DNA of 48,034 bases from Fuerstiella sp. GTDB lineage: Bacteria > Planctomycetota > Planctomycetia > Planctomycetales > Planctomycetaceae. The position numbers and the translations under genes are program-made. The stretch is from contig JAQWLN010000015.1 of assembly GCA_029247265.1 (NCBI GenBank), positions 1 through 48,034 of the forward strand, read 5' to 3'. This document shows, piece by piece, positions 1-10,171 of this stretch (within the stretch, counting starts at the first letter, position 1; every line of letters begins with the position of its first letter). The notes beneath the pieces were generated by a model, which saw only the letters and a program-made list of their open reading frames with translations, searched no databases and had not been told where the DNA came from.

Positions 1-79
1 CCGGCCACAACGGCTGCGAGCTGACGCTCGAAAACTGGTGAGACGTTTCTGTGGGTCGCTGTTGCAGCTGCACATTCAT
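1..79 (-). CDS. Start of the next gene in the MoxR/BatA operon (partial)
   Basis: An open frame starts at an ATG whose first base is 79 and runs off the left edge of the window (26 codons visible, beginning MNVQLQQRPTETSH). Its ATG overlaps the TGA of the BatA-like gene by four bases (ATGA, 76-79), a classic arrangement for translational coupling, so it is very probably a real gene of the same operon. The visible residues are hydrophilic and match no family I recognise. In planctomycete MoxR operons the BatA-like gene is often followed by a further large membrane protein with a glutamine-amidotransferase-like or VWA domain, which is a guess here. Confidence 0.6.
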   Translation of the reverse strand, partial: MNVQLQQRPTETSHQFSSVSSQPLWP

Positions 80-2373
80 GTCCTCACCCCCGGGTGAAAA
101 CTCATGCGCAGCGACAGTAGTTGTTCGCAGACCAGGATCAAAACCAGCAGTCCCAGCAACAGCCATCGCATTTCCCGTCCGACATCACTGCCGGACAGTC
201 CCCCGGCAACGTCGGCCGCAATGACGCGTACGTGACCGGTTTCGGACAATGCTTCCACTGCAGCGGCGTCGGCGACGGCAAGGTTACTTTCTGTCGCCGG
301 AACACTCATGGCCAGCCACATCTCTTCGCCTTCACCATCCTGCCGAAATCGTTTGATGCGGTACACACCTGGACGGTTGGCCTGCGGCACAGACACCGCC
401 AGTTTCTCAACGTCGTCCGAATCTGTTTCGTCCGGCGCTGCAACTTCGTTCATTCTGTCGTCATCGCTGGCCGACTGCAGAACGGGCGAAGCCACCAGTC
501 GCAAAAACGTTTCAACTGCCGTGTCCTCTGCGTTTGTCGGCAGAAATACCTCCAGCGATTCTGAGTACTCGCTGACGGGCCATTCAAAACGCAGCAGCCC
601 ACCGACATTGCGTGACTCAACGGACTTGATCGGGTGCTGCAGATACTGATGCATCAGCAGATGCATCACGACATACCCCGGCGCCGCGGGTGACACAGGC
701 CAATTACTCCAGCGTTTTCCTGCGGACGTCAGGAATGTCAGCACTCGCCCGCGGCCCAGCGCGTGTTCCAGAATCAAGGGATCACCGTTTTTCAGCCGTG
801 CCAGTACCCGCACAGATTCGTCATGATTGTTTTCTTCATCACTTTCCGCCGCTGTTTGAAACCATTGAGAGACCTGAACAGCGTCGGCAAACGAGCTGTC
901 AGGAATATTGTACACCGCAAAGATCGGATGACTTTGAAACACCGGACTCTGGAACGCTGCTTCTTCCTGCAACACATCTGAATCTACGGACCGCACGCTG
1001 CCTAACAGGACGGGAAAAAGTTTCCTGCCGTCGGCCTGTAATGTTGTATTGTACCAGGTCGTGTTAGCCTGATCGTCGGGAAACCAGGCGACACCACCAC
1101 CGCCAGACACGTAAGCGGCAAGCAGTTCAGTCGCATCTGCCGGCAATTCGCGCACGTTGAGCAGGTATATGCAGTCATAGGCCTGCAGCGTAGCAGACGT
1201 CAGAACGTCGGATGTACGAATCTCCGTCACCAGCCCGGTCAGCTGCGGATCCGCACTGAGAGCCGCCGATACGTATTCCGCATCCGCCTGTCGAGCCTCG
1301 TCGTCCACCAGCAAGATAGCGCGCTTGTCTGTAACTTCAACAACAACAAAGCGGCTGTTGTCCTCACGTAAAGCGTCCTCATCCAGGCGAATCTCAACTT
1401 CATGCTGCCCCGGAGAATCGAACATCAGATCATGTGACACCAACGCTTCTGCACCCGCTTCGATGTCCGGGATCAGCACGTTCACAGGCAGGACAGAACC
1501 ATCCACACTGACAGTGGCACGCAAGCCGCTGGATTTCTTTCGCCCATGATTCTGCAAAGTCAGATTCAGACGCCAGGGGACGCCGACGGACAGGCCAAAC
1601 GTGTCTGCTGTCATTTGCTTCACAACCACGTTGTCAGCAGATTCGGTCACAAGCTGCACCAGTGTGACTCCTGCGGCGATTGCATCCAGCGACTTCAGAG
1701 CAGCTGCGACTTCCGGATGACCCTGCCAGTCAGACGCGCGCAAATCTGTAATAACGTGAACTTGCGGAGAGACTCCGCCATCTCCGGACAAAACGTTCTC
1801 GGCCGCCCTGAGCGCTGCTGTCGGTGAAGACGCCTGAAAAGAACAGGTTAGATTTCTCAGACGAGGAGTCAATTCCTGCAGCAGCGCATTATCGAGAGCT
1901 CGGTCGGTGACGAGTGGACGATTCGGCTCGGACATCGTCAGCACCGTAACCCGAAGGGATCCGGGGCGACTGCCGCCCTGTGACAACATTTTCTCCAGCG
2001 TGTCCACGGCCCGATCAAATACGATTCTGTCACTGTCTGATTCGCGCATCGACAGAGAATCGTCCACGATCAACACGTGGTGCGTGGTGGCACCTCGCAG
2101 CAGCATCATTCGAGAAGGGTCCAGGACAAATCGGGCCAGCAGCAGCATGATCAGAATGATGGCCAGAGCCCTCAGAAACAGCAGCAGCAACTGTTCGATA
2201 ATCAGTCGGCGACGATTCAGTTCATCGCTCTGCAGCAGAAACTCCATCGCTGCAAATCGGACTTTTTTATACCGCAGCCGACTGAGCAGGTGGATAATAA
2301 TCGGAACAGACACCAGCGCAGCACCCGGCAGCACGAAGCTCGGGTTCAGAAAAAACTGCGAAAACCACGACAT
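76..2373 (-). CDS. BatA-type membrane protein with VWA domain
   Basis: A 765-residue membrane protein. The N-terminus (MSWFSQFFLNPSFVLPGAAL, then an IHLLSRLR stretch) is the BatA/aerotolerance-type N-terminal domain with two membrane segments in roughly the first 90 residues. A von Willebrand A domain follows, with a MIDAS-like start VDDSLSMRES near residue 103. The middle (residues about 350-560) resembles the glutamine-amidotransferase-like fold often fused in planctomycete versions, and a C-terminal membrane helix lies near residues 738-757 (WLLLGLLVLILVCEQLL). It sits 77 bases after the DUF58 gene and overlaps the next gene by ATGA. With MoxR and DUF58 it probably forms a membrane-associated chaperone or assembly complex. 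The exact substrate is unknown. The ATG at 2373 has no strong Shine-Dalgarno sequence. Confidence 0.85.
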   Translation of the reverse strand: MSWFSQFFLNPSFVLPGAALVSVPIIIHLLSRLRYKKVRFAAMEFLLQSDELNRRRLIIEQLLLLFLRALAIILIMLLLARFVLDPSRMMLLRGATTHHVLIVDDSLSMRESDSDRIVFDRAVDTLEKMLSQGGSRPGSLRVTVLTMSEPNRPLVTDRALDNALLQELTPRLRNLTCSFQASSPTAALRAAENVLSGDGGVSPQVHVITDLRASDWQGHPEVAAALKSLDAIAAGVTLVQLVTESADNVVVKQMTADTFGLSVGVPWRLNLTLQNHGRKKSSGLRATVSVDGSVLPVNVLIPDIEAGAEALVSHDLMFDSPGQHEVEIRLDEDALREDNSRFVVVEVTDKRAILLVDDEARQADAEYVSAALSADPQLTGLVTEIRTSDVLTSATLQAYDCIYLLNVRELPADATELLAAYVSGGGGVAWFPDDQANTTWYNTTLQADGRKLFPVLLGSVRSVDSDVLQEEAAFQSPVFQSHPIFAVYNIPDSSFADAVQVSQWFQTAAESDEENNHDESVRVLARLKNGDPLILEHALGRGRVLTFLTSAGKRWSNWPVSPAAPGYVVMHLLMHQYLQHPIKSVESRNVGGLLRFEWPVSEYSESLEVFLPTNAEDTAVETFLRLVASPVLQSASDDDRMNEVAAPDETDSDDVEKLAVSVPQANRPGVYRIKRFRQDGEGEEMWLAMSVPATESNLAVADAAAVEALSETGHVRVIAADVAGGLSGSDVGREMRWLLLGLLVLILVCEQLLSLRMSFHPGVRT

Positions 2374-2450
2374 ATCAGCGACTAGTGGCCAGCTGCAAAA
2401 GGCCAGCTTTCGGTTCTGATGAACTGAAAACTGCCCACTTCAGCTGCCCC

Positions 2451-3353
2451 CTACTTTCCCGTCATTCCGATTCTGAAATTCAACAAATGCGATAACACCG
2501 CGTCCAGGTGATCGCTGGTCCGTACGAGCTTGTAATCAACAACGCTGCCCGCGCAGCGACGCCGAATAGTTTCCTGAAATTTCTCGACTGCGTTCAGATA
2601 GCCTTCACGCAACGCAGCCGGATCACACGTCAGCTTTCCGCCGTCCTCCAGACCTTCAAAACGCAGCGTGCCCGCGTAATCGAAATCCAATTCTTGGTCG
2701 TCCATCGTGTGTACAATCAACACTTCATGTTTGCGCTGCCGCAGCAACTGCAGCCCTTTGAACAACTGGTCCCGATCACACAACAGGTCTGATATCAGAA
2801 TAACGATGCTGCGATGAGACATCGCTTCGGCGGCCCTGCGCAGCACACCGATCATATCCGTTTTCCCGCCAGCGGTTTCGGCGGACAGCCCCTGCAGGAT
2901 TGTACTCAGATGATTGTGGCGACTGCTGGACGGAATCAGACTGCGGATCTGTGAATCGAACAGGCCAACGCCGACAGAATCATTTTGCTTCAGCACAAGC
3001 ATGGCCAGTGCGGCAGCAACGGTCTGCGCATATTCAAACTTGGTCAGGGCCCCCGTACCGAACTGCATCGATTCACTGCCATCCACCAGCAGCACAACAC
3101 GCACATTGGTGTCCTCTTCGAACTGCTTCAGAAAATACCGGTCAGTGCGTGACCAGACTTTCCAATCAATACGTCGAGTATCGTCACCGGGAACGTATTC
3201 CCGGTGCTGTACGAATTCGGTGGACTGACCAAAGTACGGACTTCTGTGTAATCCGGAAACGAACCCTTCGACGACTTTTCGAGCTCGCAGTTCCAGACGA
3301 GAAATCTTCGCAATTTCGTCAGGCTGCAAAAATCTTTCCAAGCCGTGGGTCAC
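2451..3353 (-). CDS. DUF58 domain protein
   Basis: A 300-residue soluble protein of the DUF58 family. The N-terminal half carries the family landmarks [20 protein letters not shown] and [22 protein letters not shown]-like fold follows with a MIDAS-type DGSESM motif near residue 91. The frame begins with a GTG at 3353 inside the 3' end of the moxR-like gene (35-base overlap), and no better internal start precedes the conserved region, so I keep it. Coupling to MoxR is the usual arrangement; DUF58 proteins are thought to be partners of MoxR ATPases. No signal peptide or membrane segment is visible. Confidence 0.9.
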   Translation of the reverse strand: MTHGLERFLQPDEIAKISRLELRARKVVEGFVSGLHRSPYFGQSTEFVQHREYVPGDDTRRIDWKVWSRTDRYFLKQFEEDTNVRVVLLVDGSESMQFGTGALTKFEYAQTVAAALAMLVLKQNDSVGVGLFDSQIRSLIPSSSRHNHLSTILQGLSAETAGGKTDMIGVLRRAAEAMSHRSIVILISDLLCDRDQLFKGLQLLRQRKHEVLIVHTMDDQELDFDYAGTLRFEGLEDGGKLTCDPAALREGYLNAVEKFQETIRRRCAGSVVDYKLVRTSDHLDAVLSHLLNFRIGMTGK

Positions 3354-4371
3354 TGGTCAGTTCGCTTTCCTTGTCCGGAGTTTCCTGAATCAGCCGTTCG
3401 ATGACCTTATCAGACGTAATGCCCTCACTTTCAGCAGTGAAGTTGGGCGTGATTCGATGTCGTAGTACAGGAGGTGCCAAAGCCTGAATATCTTGAGTGG
3501 ACACATGCGATCGCCCGTTCAACAGAGCTCGCGCTTTTCCTCCCAGCAACAGGTTCTGCATCGCTCGCGGACCTGCGCCCCAGCCAAGCCACTCGTTGAT
3601 CCAGTCCGGGGCTCCGGGTTCGCCGACTCGGGTTTGCCGCACGATTGCCAGAGCATAGTTGATTACGTGGTCAGTGACCGGAACCTGTCGCACAACGTCC
3701 TGAATCTCAAGCACCTGTTCGGCAGACAGCACCGACTCTGGTTCAGCCTTTGTATTTGATGTTGTCTGGCGTGCAATCTGACGCTCTTCCTCGAACGACG
3801 GATATTTCACATACACCTTGAACATGAATCGATCCTGTTGAGCTTCGGGCAGAGAATACGTGCCTTCCTGTTCAATCGGATTCTGGGTTGCCAGCACGAA
3901 AAACGGATCACTGAGCTGATGAATCGTCTGACCGACCGTCACCTGTCGTTCCTGCATGGCTTCCAGCAGCGCCGCCTGTGTCTTTGGCGGTGTGCGGTTG
4001 ATTTCGTCTGCCAGGACCACGTTATGAAATAGCGGGCCTTCAATAAAACGAAACTCACGTTGCCCGGTATCACGGTTTTCCTGGAGCACATCTGTGCCCG
4101 TAATGTCGGCCGGCATCAGGTCAGGTGTGAATTGAATTCGCGAGAAATCCATCGACAGGCATTTGGACAATGTGCTGATCATCAGCGTCTTTGCCAGCCC
4201 CGGAACTCCTTCCAGAAGACAGTGTCCTCGGCTGAACAGAGCAATCAGCAACTGATCGATAACCTCGTCCTGCCCGACAATGACCTTGCTCATCTGCACT
4301 TTGAGCTGTGTATGAGCGTTATGCAGCAGATCTATAGATTCGGCCGAAGCTTCAGTATTCGTGTCCGACAT
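3319..4371 (-). CDS. MoxR-family AAA+ ATPase
   Basis: A 350-residue AAA+ ATPase of the MoxR family. Walker A is GVPGLAKT (residues about 55-62), Walker B is LADEINR (about 120), and the sensor region has [20 protein letters not shown]. The C-terminal lid ends at RLGKIFAA. MoxR proteins act as chaperone-like ATPases on partners carrying VWA domains, and here the next two genes encode DUF58 and BatA-type proteins. The 259 bases upstream (4372-4630) hold no gene. On the minus strand a TTGAGA hexamer lies at 4508-4503 with an AT-rich stretch near 4490-4480, a weak promoter candidate only. Confidence 0.93.
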   Translation of the reverse strand: MSDTNTEASAESIDLLHNAHTQLKVQMSKVIVGQDEVIDQLLIALFSRGHCLLEGVPGLAKTLMISTLSKCLSMDFSRIQFTPDLMPADITGTDVLQENRDTGQREFRFIEGPLFHNVVLADEINRTPPKTQAALLEAMQERQVTVGQTIHQLSDPFFVLATQNPIEQEGTYSLPEAQQDRFMFKVYVKYPSFEEERQIARQTTSNTKAEPESVLSAEQVLEIQDVVRQVPVTDHVINYALAIVRQTRVGEPGAPDWINEWLGWGAGPRAMQNLLLGGKARALLNGRSHVSTQDIQALAPPVLRHRITPNFTAESEGITSDKVIERLIQETPDKESELTSDPRLGKIFAA

Positions 4372-4630
4372 TCAATTCTTTCACAGACATCCCTTAACCC
4401 ACGGCCCCAGACATGACCAATTTCGCGAGTCGCTATGTGACGACTTACAGATGACCACGGGTTAGCGAATGCTTTCTCGACTTAATAAATACAGAATTCC
4501 ATCTCAATTCGGGATCAAGGACCATCGAATTCAGGACGGGGGAAGTTGTGAATCATATCAAACTGCAAATCCTTGAGAATGAACCCGGTGGCCACGACAG
4601 GGTTTTCCGGAAATCGTTCAGATTTGTCGA

Positions 4631-5593
4631 TCACATCGGGCCGGACGGCGTTACGCCATCGTCGCCAGAGCCGTCAGGAAGCAAAAGATTCCTGAGTTCT
4701 TCCACAACTTCGTGGTACTCGGCAGACACATCGTTCAGATTCCACACGTCTTCCGGTTTCACATACAACGCTGACGCCGTTTTTAACTCGCCTTCTTTCC
4801 GTACGAAGAAAAAGTCAGAGGTCCGCACGGCCGCCACGCCATCGGCAGTGACAAACAAACGACGATCCTGCCTTCTGCCGGGATTTTCAGCTGTTCGTAA
4901 CAGATTTACGGCACCCTTCTCAGTCTTCAGGCTCGAGAGCTGACAATCTGCGTCGTCAAGCTCATCTGCAAGCGTCGCCGCAATGTCACAGCTACCGGTC
5001 AGCGATTGAATTCGAACGGACGGGTGCGACGACTGAATCCAGAGCGGAACACGAACATAATCTTCAAACAACAGGGACTGAAATCGGTCAGGCTGGCAGA
5101 CAGCGCCACCGTCCAGAAATGTAACGATCAACACATCGTTCCTGTCAGTGTCAGTCCCCTCTGCCTGCGTGATCAGTTCAGAGAATTGTTCCGCATCGAC
5201 CTCCGGAGGCAGCACCACGTGAACCCACAGAAAAAACGAGGGGGAATCCTGTGCCGATGGCTCGCGGACCAGATCGATTGTTCCACCAGCATCAGCATTG
5301 GCAGCCGTGGATACGTTGAGCCAGTCTGGCAATTGCCGGGGCAGTTCCTCACTGACATCGCCAATGAGAACCATCCTGGCGGACAGCTCACCAGCCAATG
5401 CCATGGAACGCAGCCGCGCAAACGAACGGTCGCCCCCCAGTGCCTCGAACGGACATTGCACGAAAGGTCGTTGCAGGTAATGATTTTCAAAGACGAGTGA
5501 CCGAGCAGCCATTCGACCATAGAACTCGTCCAGCCCCTGACATGTGGAAGACAGGCAGCGGCTGAATGTAAGCAGTTGAATTCGACCGGACAT
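4631..5593 (-). CDS. Degenerate sulfatase-fold protein, probably inactive
   Basis: A 320-residue protein with no signal peptide. Parts match the alkaline-phosphatase/sulfatase fold. LDEFYGRMAARSLVFENHY at residues 22-40 resembles the usual sulfatase LDrlAaeGvrFtnaY stretch, EDYVRVPLWIQSSHPSVRIQ resembles the RVPLiir segment, and SCDIAATLADELDD resembles the DiaPTLLdlaG helix. The formylglycine signature CxPxR is not intact: the equivalent site reads QCPFEALGG, and the early metal-binding DD pair is missing. I infer loss of hydrolase activity and perhaps a binding or regulatory role. It lies 30 bases after the secreted-protein gene and upstream of the MoxR genes. Family assignment is by eye, so moderately sure. 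Confidence 0.6.
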   Translation of the reverse strand: MSGRIQLLTFSRCLSSTCQGLDEFYGRMAARSLVFENHYLQRPFVQCPFEALGGDRSFARLRSMALAGELSARMVLIGDVSEELPRQLPDWLNVSTAANADAGGTIDLVREPSAQDSPSFFLWVHVVLPPEVDAEQFSELITQAEGTDTDRNDVLIVTFLDGGAVCQPDRFQSLLFEDYVRVPLWIQSSHPSVRIQSLTGSCDIAATLADELDDADCQLSSLKTEKGAVNLLRTAENPGRRQDRRLFVTADGVAAVRTSDFFFVRKEGELKTASALYVKPEDVWNLNDVSAEYHEVVEELRNLLLPDGSGDDGVTPSGPM

Positions 5594-5623
5594 CAGCGGC
5601 GCGCCCTGAACCGGAAGTCGTAA

Positions 5624-7168
5624 CTACTCATCCAACATCGTCCTCAGCCGAATCAGTTCCGGAGTAAAGGTGCCGACGATGTGGTTGATCGTCTCTCGTT
5701 CATCGGTGTCGCATTTCCTGAGCTCCGGACGAATCTGCTGCCACACGGCCACGATTTCATCACATTCATGACGATAATTCGCAGTGTTGCGACCGACGGC
5801 CAGTAACTGTTCCAGATGATGGCAGTGATCCACAAGGTTTCGGTTGTGGTTGCCTAGATGTGTCTGCCAGCGACGAATGGCTGTTACCAGGTGTTCACCC
5901 ATATTCTCCAGCGACGAAGCAGACTTCACCAAAGCATTCCTTTCAAACGCAACGTTGATGCCCATCGTGCGTTTCAGTGATTCCATTGCCTGACGAATCG
6001 AACGCAATGACGTCTGCGTCTGCATATTCGGACTTGGCGCCAAATAAAAGGCGAACACTTCCCACGCTTCGTCGGTGTATACCCACGCCTCGGCGATCGC
6101 TTCCGGGCTTTCCTGACGATGCACAAGATCGTCTAGGTTCTGTACATTCCCATAGGCCGCGTCTGCGGCGGCTGCCACCGCATCGGCGTCAGGCAGAGAC
6201 ATCATCTCATCCAGCGTGATTGACTTCAACAGCTGAGTCAGGTCATGGTCGACATCATGAACCAGATGCAGCACCAGGTCACGATCAATACCGATCTCCA
6301 GTCGCAGTAGTTCATGAATTGTATGATTTGAATCACGAATTCGTCGTATCGTGCGAGCCATCGAATTACCGGAATAGCCTTCAAGGTCCTTCTCAACGGA
6401 CTGCCAGGACCGAAACAACTGCTGGTATTCTGTGACCGCTTTCTGAAACGCTACGCCTCGAGAAACGAGTTGAGCGAAGTAGTTGGCCTCCTGATTCAAT
6501 CGCCCCAGACTGCGCAACAGCCTGTTGTGGCTGGCACCAGGGCGAGGCGCGGTATCACGGACGTCGTCTACAAGATCGCGAAGATAAGCTGTTAAAACAT
6601 ATGCTTCTCGCGTCAGGTCGCCGTTGTTGAACTGCTCCTGAATCCCAAGCAGCGAACAGTATTGTGCGTCGAGCCGCGCTACTCTCTTGATGCAGGCACG
6701 GGGCTGAGCACTCAGCGATCGACACTGCCCCAACTGGTGTGACAATGCCGTCCATTCACTGTTAAGACGGCGGTAGTCATCCAGCATCGCCAGGTGATTC
6801 GCCTGACGTGCACTGCTCTGACTCAACGCCGTGGCATTCGCGTGCAACCGGATAGCTGCCTGAAGCTGTTGACGAATTTCCAAGCTCCTGCTGGCGTCAG
6901 TATTTAACAGCGCTGAAAGAGTCGCACTTTCCTGAGCGTAGCTGGCGGTAAGTGGGCGCAGCCGCTGCATCTCAGGGGTTAACCGGACGGGGCGAAGATT
7001 CTCCGGACCACTGTTTCTTCGCTGCGACTTTTCCAGCTGTGACTCAATTAAAGCTCGCAGCAATCCTTTTGCGATGTCCTCTCCACCCTGAGCGTTAAGA
7101 ACCGGAGACGCCACGATCACCTGAACGACAACAACGCACAACAAGGCGCAAACTGGTTTTCCAGACAT
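5624..7168 (-). CDS. Secreted helical protein of unknown function
   Basis: A 514-residue protein that I do not recognise. The start is placed at the ATG at 7168 because it is preceded by GGAG with 8 bases of spacing and opens a good signal peptide (MSGKPVCALLCVVVVQVIVA, cleavage near SPVLNAQGG). An in-frame ATG at 7228 exists but has no ribosome site and would bury the signal peptide. The mature part is rich in Gln, Arg, Leu and His, lacks obvious beta structure or membrane segments, and looks mostly helical, with repeated HxLxxLL-like heptads and many DxVHDVxHDL-type patches. It is co-oriented with the sulfatase-fold gene 30 bases downstream. Likely a periplasmic planctomycete-specific protein. 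Confidence 0.7.
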   Translation of the reverse strand: MSGKPVCALLCVVVVQVIVASPVLNAQGGEDIAKGLLRALIESQLEKSQRRNSGPENLRPVRLTPEMQRLRPLTASYAQESATLSALLNTDASRSLEIRQQLQAAIRLHANATALSQSSARQANHLAMLDDYRRLNSEWTALSHQLGQCRSLSAQPRACIKRVARLDAQYCSLLGIQEQFNNGDLTREAYVLTAYLRDLVDDVRDTAPRPGASHNRLLRSLGRLNQEANYFAQLVSRGVAFQKAVTEYQQLFRSWQSVEKDLEGYSGNSMARTIRRIRDSNHTIHELLRLEIGIDRDLVLHLVHDVDHDLTQLLKSITLDEMMSLPDADAVAAAADAAYGNVQNLDDLVHRQESPEAIAEAWVYTDEAWEVFAFYLAPSPNMQTQTSLRSIRQAMESLKRTMGINVAFERNALVKSASSLENMGEHLVTAIRRWQTHLGNHNRNLVDHCHHLEQLLAVGRNTANYRHECDEIVAVWQQIRPELRKCDTDERETINHIVGTFTPELIRLRTMLDE

Positions 7169-7266
7169 TTCGAAGGCTCCATGACGTCGACTGACAATCC
7201 CATCTGGCAGGAAGTGTATGCGTGTCATCCAAAATGAACAGCGTATTTCAACGTTCGCAGAGGATT

Positions 7267-8967
7267 TCAGTACCCTGCCGCCATCCCGTCTTTGCGTGAT
7301 TCCGACGCCCCGAAGTAAACATCGCGTTCAGCGTCGTAGCGAATGCCCTGATAGCCTCCGAAGCTTCCTCGCGCTGACTTCAGTTTGTGCCCTCGATTCT
7401 TCATACCGTCACGCACCCGTTTGCCGATGCCGCTTTCCAGCGCCACTGCGCCGCCGTCGGTCATGTGTTCTCCAGTGGGCTGTGATGAACCCTGGTGAAC
7501 AATGCGGGGAGCGTCGCCGGCTTCCTGAGTGTTCATGCCGAAATCGATCATGTTGACGATAATCTGCACGTGCCCCTGTGGTTGAGTGGCTCCGCCCATC
7601 ACGCCGAAACACAACCACGGCTTGCCGTCCTTTGTGACGAAGGCCGGAATAATGGTATGAAACGGTCGCTTCTTCGGGGCATACGTGTTGAAACGACCTT
7701 CCGTCAGATCGAACAACTGACCCCGATCCTGCAGGCAGAACCCGAGACCGTCCGGACACATACCGCTGCCAAAGCCTCGATAGTTGCTTTGAATCAGCGA
7801 CACCATGTTACGGTCTTTATCAGCGACCGTCAGATAAATTGTGTCACCTTCTTCCAGCGTGTATGGCAGGCTGATCGGATATTCGTCGGCGGATTTGTTG
7901 GGGTCAATGAGTTTTCGCCGCTCGGTCGCGTATTCCTTTGAAATCAGTTTGCTGACGGGAACATCAGCAAAATCCATGTCGGCGTAAAGTCGAGCTCGGT
8001 CCTCGAACGCCAGCTTCTTGGCTTCGGTGAACCAGTGCAGATAGTCGACACTACCAAATCCCGCGGATTTCAGGTCAAAGCCTTCCAGCACGTTCAACAT
8101 CTGCAGCGCAGCAATCCCCTGCCCGTTGGGAGGCAGTTCCCAGACATCGTATCCTCGATAATTCGTCGACACAGGGTCGACCCATTCCGATGTGTGAGCG
8201 GCCATGTCGTCGTAGCTCAGAAAGCCACCGTGTCGCTGCATGAAGTCGCCGATTTTGCGAGCAATGTCGCCTTTGTAGAATTCATCGCGCCCGCCATCGG
8301 CAATCGTCTGCAGAGTCTTCGCCAGCATTGGATTGCGGAAGATGTCACCGGTCTCCGGCCCCTTGCCATCGGGAAAATACGTATCCAGAAAACCGGGATA
8401 CTTGCCGAAGGTTGTCTTCCCGCTCCTCCAGCCCGCCCCAATAATTTCAGAGACCGGGAATCCCTCGTTTGCATACTCAATAGCGGGGGCCAGGACGTCC
8501 TTCATCGGCAGGCGGCCAAACTTCGCGTGCAGTTCGAACCAGCCGTCCACACATCCGGGAACGGTGACCGGCAACGGACCGAATGGCGGAATATATTCCA
8601 ATTTACGTTTGCGAAATTCTTCCAGAGTCAAACTTGCCGGAGACCGACCGCTGGCATTCAATCCGTGCAACTTCTGAGTCTTCGCGTCCCAGACAATGGC
8701 AAACAGATCTCCACCGATGCCGTTGCTGATCGGTTCCATCAGACCAATCGCCGCATTGGCCGCGATGGCTGCGTCGACAGCTGAACCACCCTGCTTCAGA
8801 ATGTCTATGGCCACCTGAGTCGCCAGTGGCTGACTGGTGGCTGCGACGCCGTGTCGGGCCACAACTTCGGAACGAGTCGCAAAGTCGCGACCGCGAGGGC
8901 GATCGCCTCCATCAGACGTGATTGTCATGAATAACCCCGCGACGGAAACAAGAATGACGTGGCGCAT
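7267..8967 (-). CDS. ggt: Gamma-glutamyltransferase
   Basis: A 566-residue precursor of the gamma-glutamyltransferase family, an Ntn hydrolase that cleaves glutathione-type gamma-glutamyl bonds in the periplasm. The N-terminus (MRHVILVSVAGLFMTITS) looks like a short signal peptide. Family motifs are ATQVAIDILKQGGSAVDAAI, GIGGDLFAIVWD, WELPPNGQGIAALQMLN and, at the predicted autocleavage site, EEGDTIYLTVADKD with the nucleophile threonine at residue 376. The later substrate-binding segment GFGSGMCPDGLGFCLQDRG and the glycine-rich MGGATQPQGH are present. Length is normal. It follows the Gfo/Idh/MocA gene by 32 bases, so the two are probably one transcript. Confidence 0.92.
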   Translation of the reverse strand: MRHVILVSVAGLFMTITSDGGDRPRGRDFATRSEVVARHGVAATSQPLATQVAIDILKQGGSAVDAAIAANAAIGLMEPISNGIGGDLFAIVWDAKTQKLHGLNASGRSPASLTLEEFRKRKLEYIPPFGPLPVTVPGCVDGWFELHAKFGRLPMKDVLAPAIEYANEGFPVSEIIGAGWRSGKTTFGKYPGFLDTYFPDGKGPETGDIFRNPMLAKTLQTIADGGRDEFYKGDIARKIGDFMQRHGGFLSYDDMAAHTSEWVDPVSTNYRGYDVWELPPNGQGIAALQMLNVLEGFDLKSAGFGSVDYLHWFTEAKKLAFEDRARLYADMDFADVPVSKLISKEYATERRKLIDPNKSADEYPISLPYTLEEGDTIYLTVADKDRNMVSLIQSNYRGFGSGMCPDGLGFCLQDRGQLFDLTEGRFNTYAPKKRPFHTIIPAFVTKDGKPWLCFGVMGGATQPQGHVQIIVNMIDFGMNTQEAGDAPRIVHQGSSQPTGEHMTDGGAVALESGIGKRVRDGMKNRGHKLKSARGSFGGYQGIRYDAERDVYFGASESRKDGMAAGY

Positions 8968-8999
8968 ACCCAGCTTTCACAAGAACAATGGAACTATTC

Positions 9000-10013
9000 C
9001 TATCGGCCGATTGCTGCAGCAACTTTTTTCTGAGCTTCTGCCCGAGCCTTGGCGATTACGTCGGCCACTTTGACCGTCACGAATCCCTGTCGTTTGCTTT
9101 CGTCAGCGGCTTCCATGAATGCATAAATGTCAGTCGTTTCCTCAGCGGACACTGGGGCCTCACCCGATTTGAAGAATTTCACGATTTCAACCAGCAGCGG
9201 TGCGTAGCCATCGTAACCGCCGATCGGGCCGGAACTCTTCGTTCCAAAGGCAGTGCCTCCATACCCGCCTTTCCCCGAGCGGATGCCTCGAAAGGTGCCG
9301 ATGCGGCCGTCATTCCAAGTCCCTGTAACCTGGTCAAAGCTGGTCGTCTGAGTTCTCACAACCGTTGCAACGCCAGGCCCCATCGCGGTAAACAGCGTTT
9401 CGCAACCGTGGATACCGTACCAAAAAAGGTCCGGGTGAGTTTTCTCAAGCGAACACGGCGAGTGGGCATCACAGCCGGTGACATCGCCTAGCGAACCATT
9501 GCGGATCGCCTGGACTCCCTTCGAAAACCTCAGCGAAGATGACGAAAACAGCGGTGTTTTATAGTGCTTCGCCAATTCAAATATCGCGATGCAGTCCGCC
9601 AGTGATCCGGCGATCGGTTTATCGACAAAACAGGGCTTTCCTGCCTTCAGCACAGGAATCACCTGCTCCAGGTGAGGCCGTCCGTCGTTTGTTTCCAGTA
9701 ACACGGCATCAACCTGTTCGATCATCGCTTCCAGATCGTGAACAACCTTGACACCCAGTTTCTGAATATCTTCGGTGTACTGTGGCACGCGAGACACACT
9801 GCCTTCGATATCCGGCGACCCTTTCGGATAGACCATCACGACCCTTGCGCCAGAAACATGTTTCGGATCGTCCCTGTCGTTCAGCAACCTCGAAAAATGG
9901 ATGCAGTGAGACGTGTCGAGACCGATCATGCCCACACGCAGCGGCGCCGGAGAATCCTGGGCCTGAACAGTGGTGAACAGAAAGAGCAGAACAAGTAGGG
10001 AGAGACGTTTCAT
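9000..10013 (-). CDS. Secreted Gfo/Idh/MocA-family oxidoreductase
   Basis: A 337-residue NAD(P)-dependent dehydrogenase-like protein with a signal peptide (MKRLSLLVLLFLFTTVQAQ). The Rossmann part begins LRVGMIGLDTSHCIHF, which replaces the usual GxGxxG with a GLDTSH variant. The substrate-side motif reads FVDKPIAGSLADC instead of EKP, with Asp for Glu. The variant nucleotide loop, the secretion signal and the C-terminal SEETTDIYAFMEAADESKRQ region match a planctomycete subgroup whose substrate is unknown. It lies upstream of ggt by 32 bases. The nucleotide would have to be bound before export if it goes by Tat; no clear twin arginine is seen. Confidence 0.82.
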   Translation of the reverse strand: MKRLSLLVLLFLFTTVQAQDSPAPLRVGMIGLDTSHCIHFSRLLNDRDDPKHVSGARVVMVYPKGSPDIEGSVSRVPQYTEDIQKLGVKVVHDLEAMIEQVDAVLLETNDGRPHLEQVIPVLKAGKPCFVDKPIAGSLADCIAIFELAKHYKTPLFSSSSLRFSKGVQAIRNGSLGDVTGCDAHSPCSLEKTHPDLFWYGIHGCETLFTAMGPGVATVVRTQTTSFDQVTGTWNDGRIGTFRGIRSGKGGYGGTAFGTKSSGPIGGYDGYAPLLVEIVKFFKSGEAPVSAEETTDIYAFMEAADESKRQGFVTVKVADVIAKARAEAQKKVAAAIGR

Positions 10014-10171
10014 TTCTGGCCTCGATTAGTGGAGGGAGGGAATGCAGACTCGCCGGCTTGTCGCCAAGTTTGCGAGGAACCGACATCCTGGCTCGCGATT
10101 ACTCGAATTCCAATCGTGCGAACCGCGATTTTGCAACGGAACACGAGAATACGTCCTGAACGTCCCGCCAC

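Noticed and set aside
4385..4464. TAACCC/GGGTTA inverted arms before the MoxR gene
   Set aside because: Only six bases with a loop of more than 50 bases, which is expected by chance.
8035..8784. 249-codon plus-strand frame
   Set aside because: It is antisense to gamma-glutamyltransferase, whose motifs are clear, so this is a shadow.
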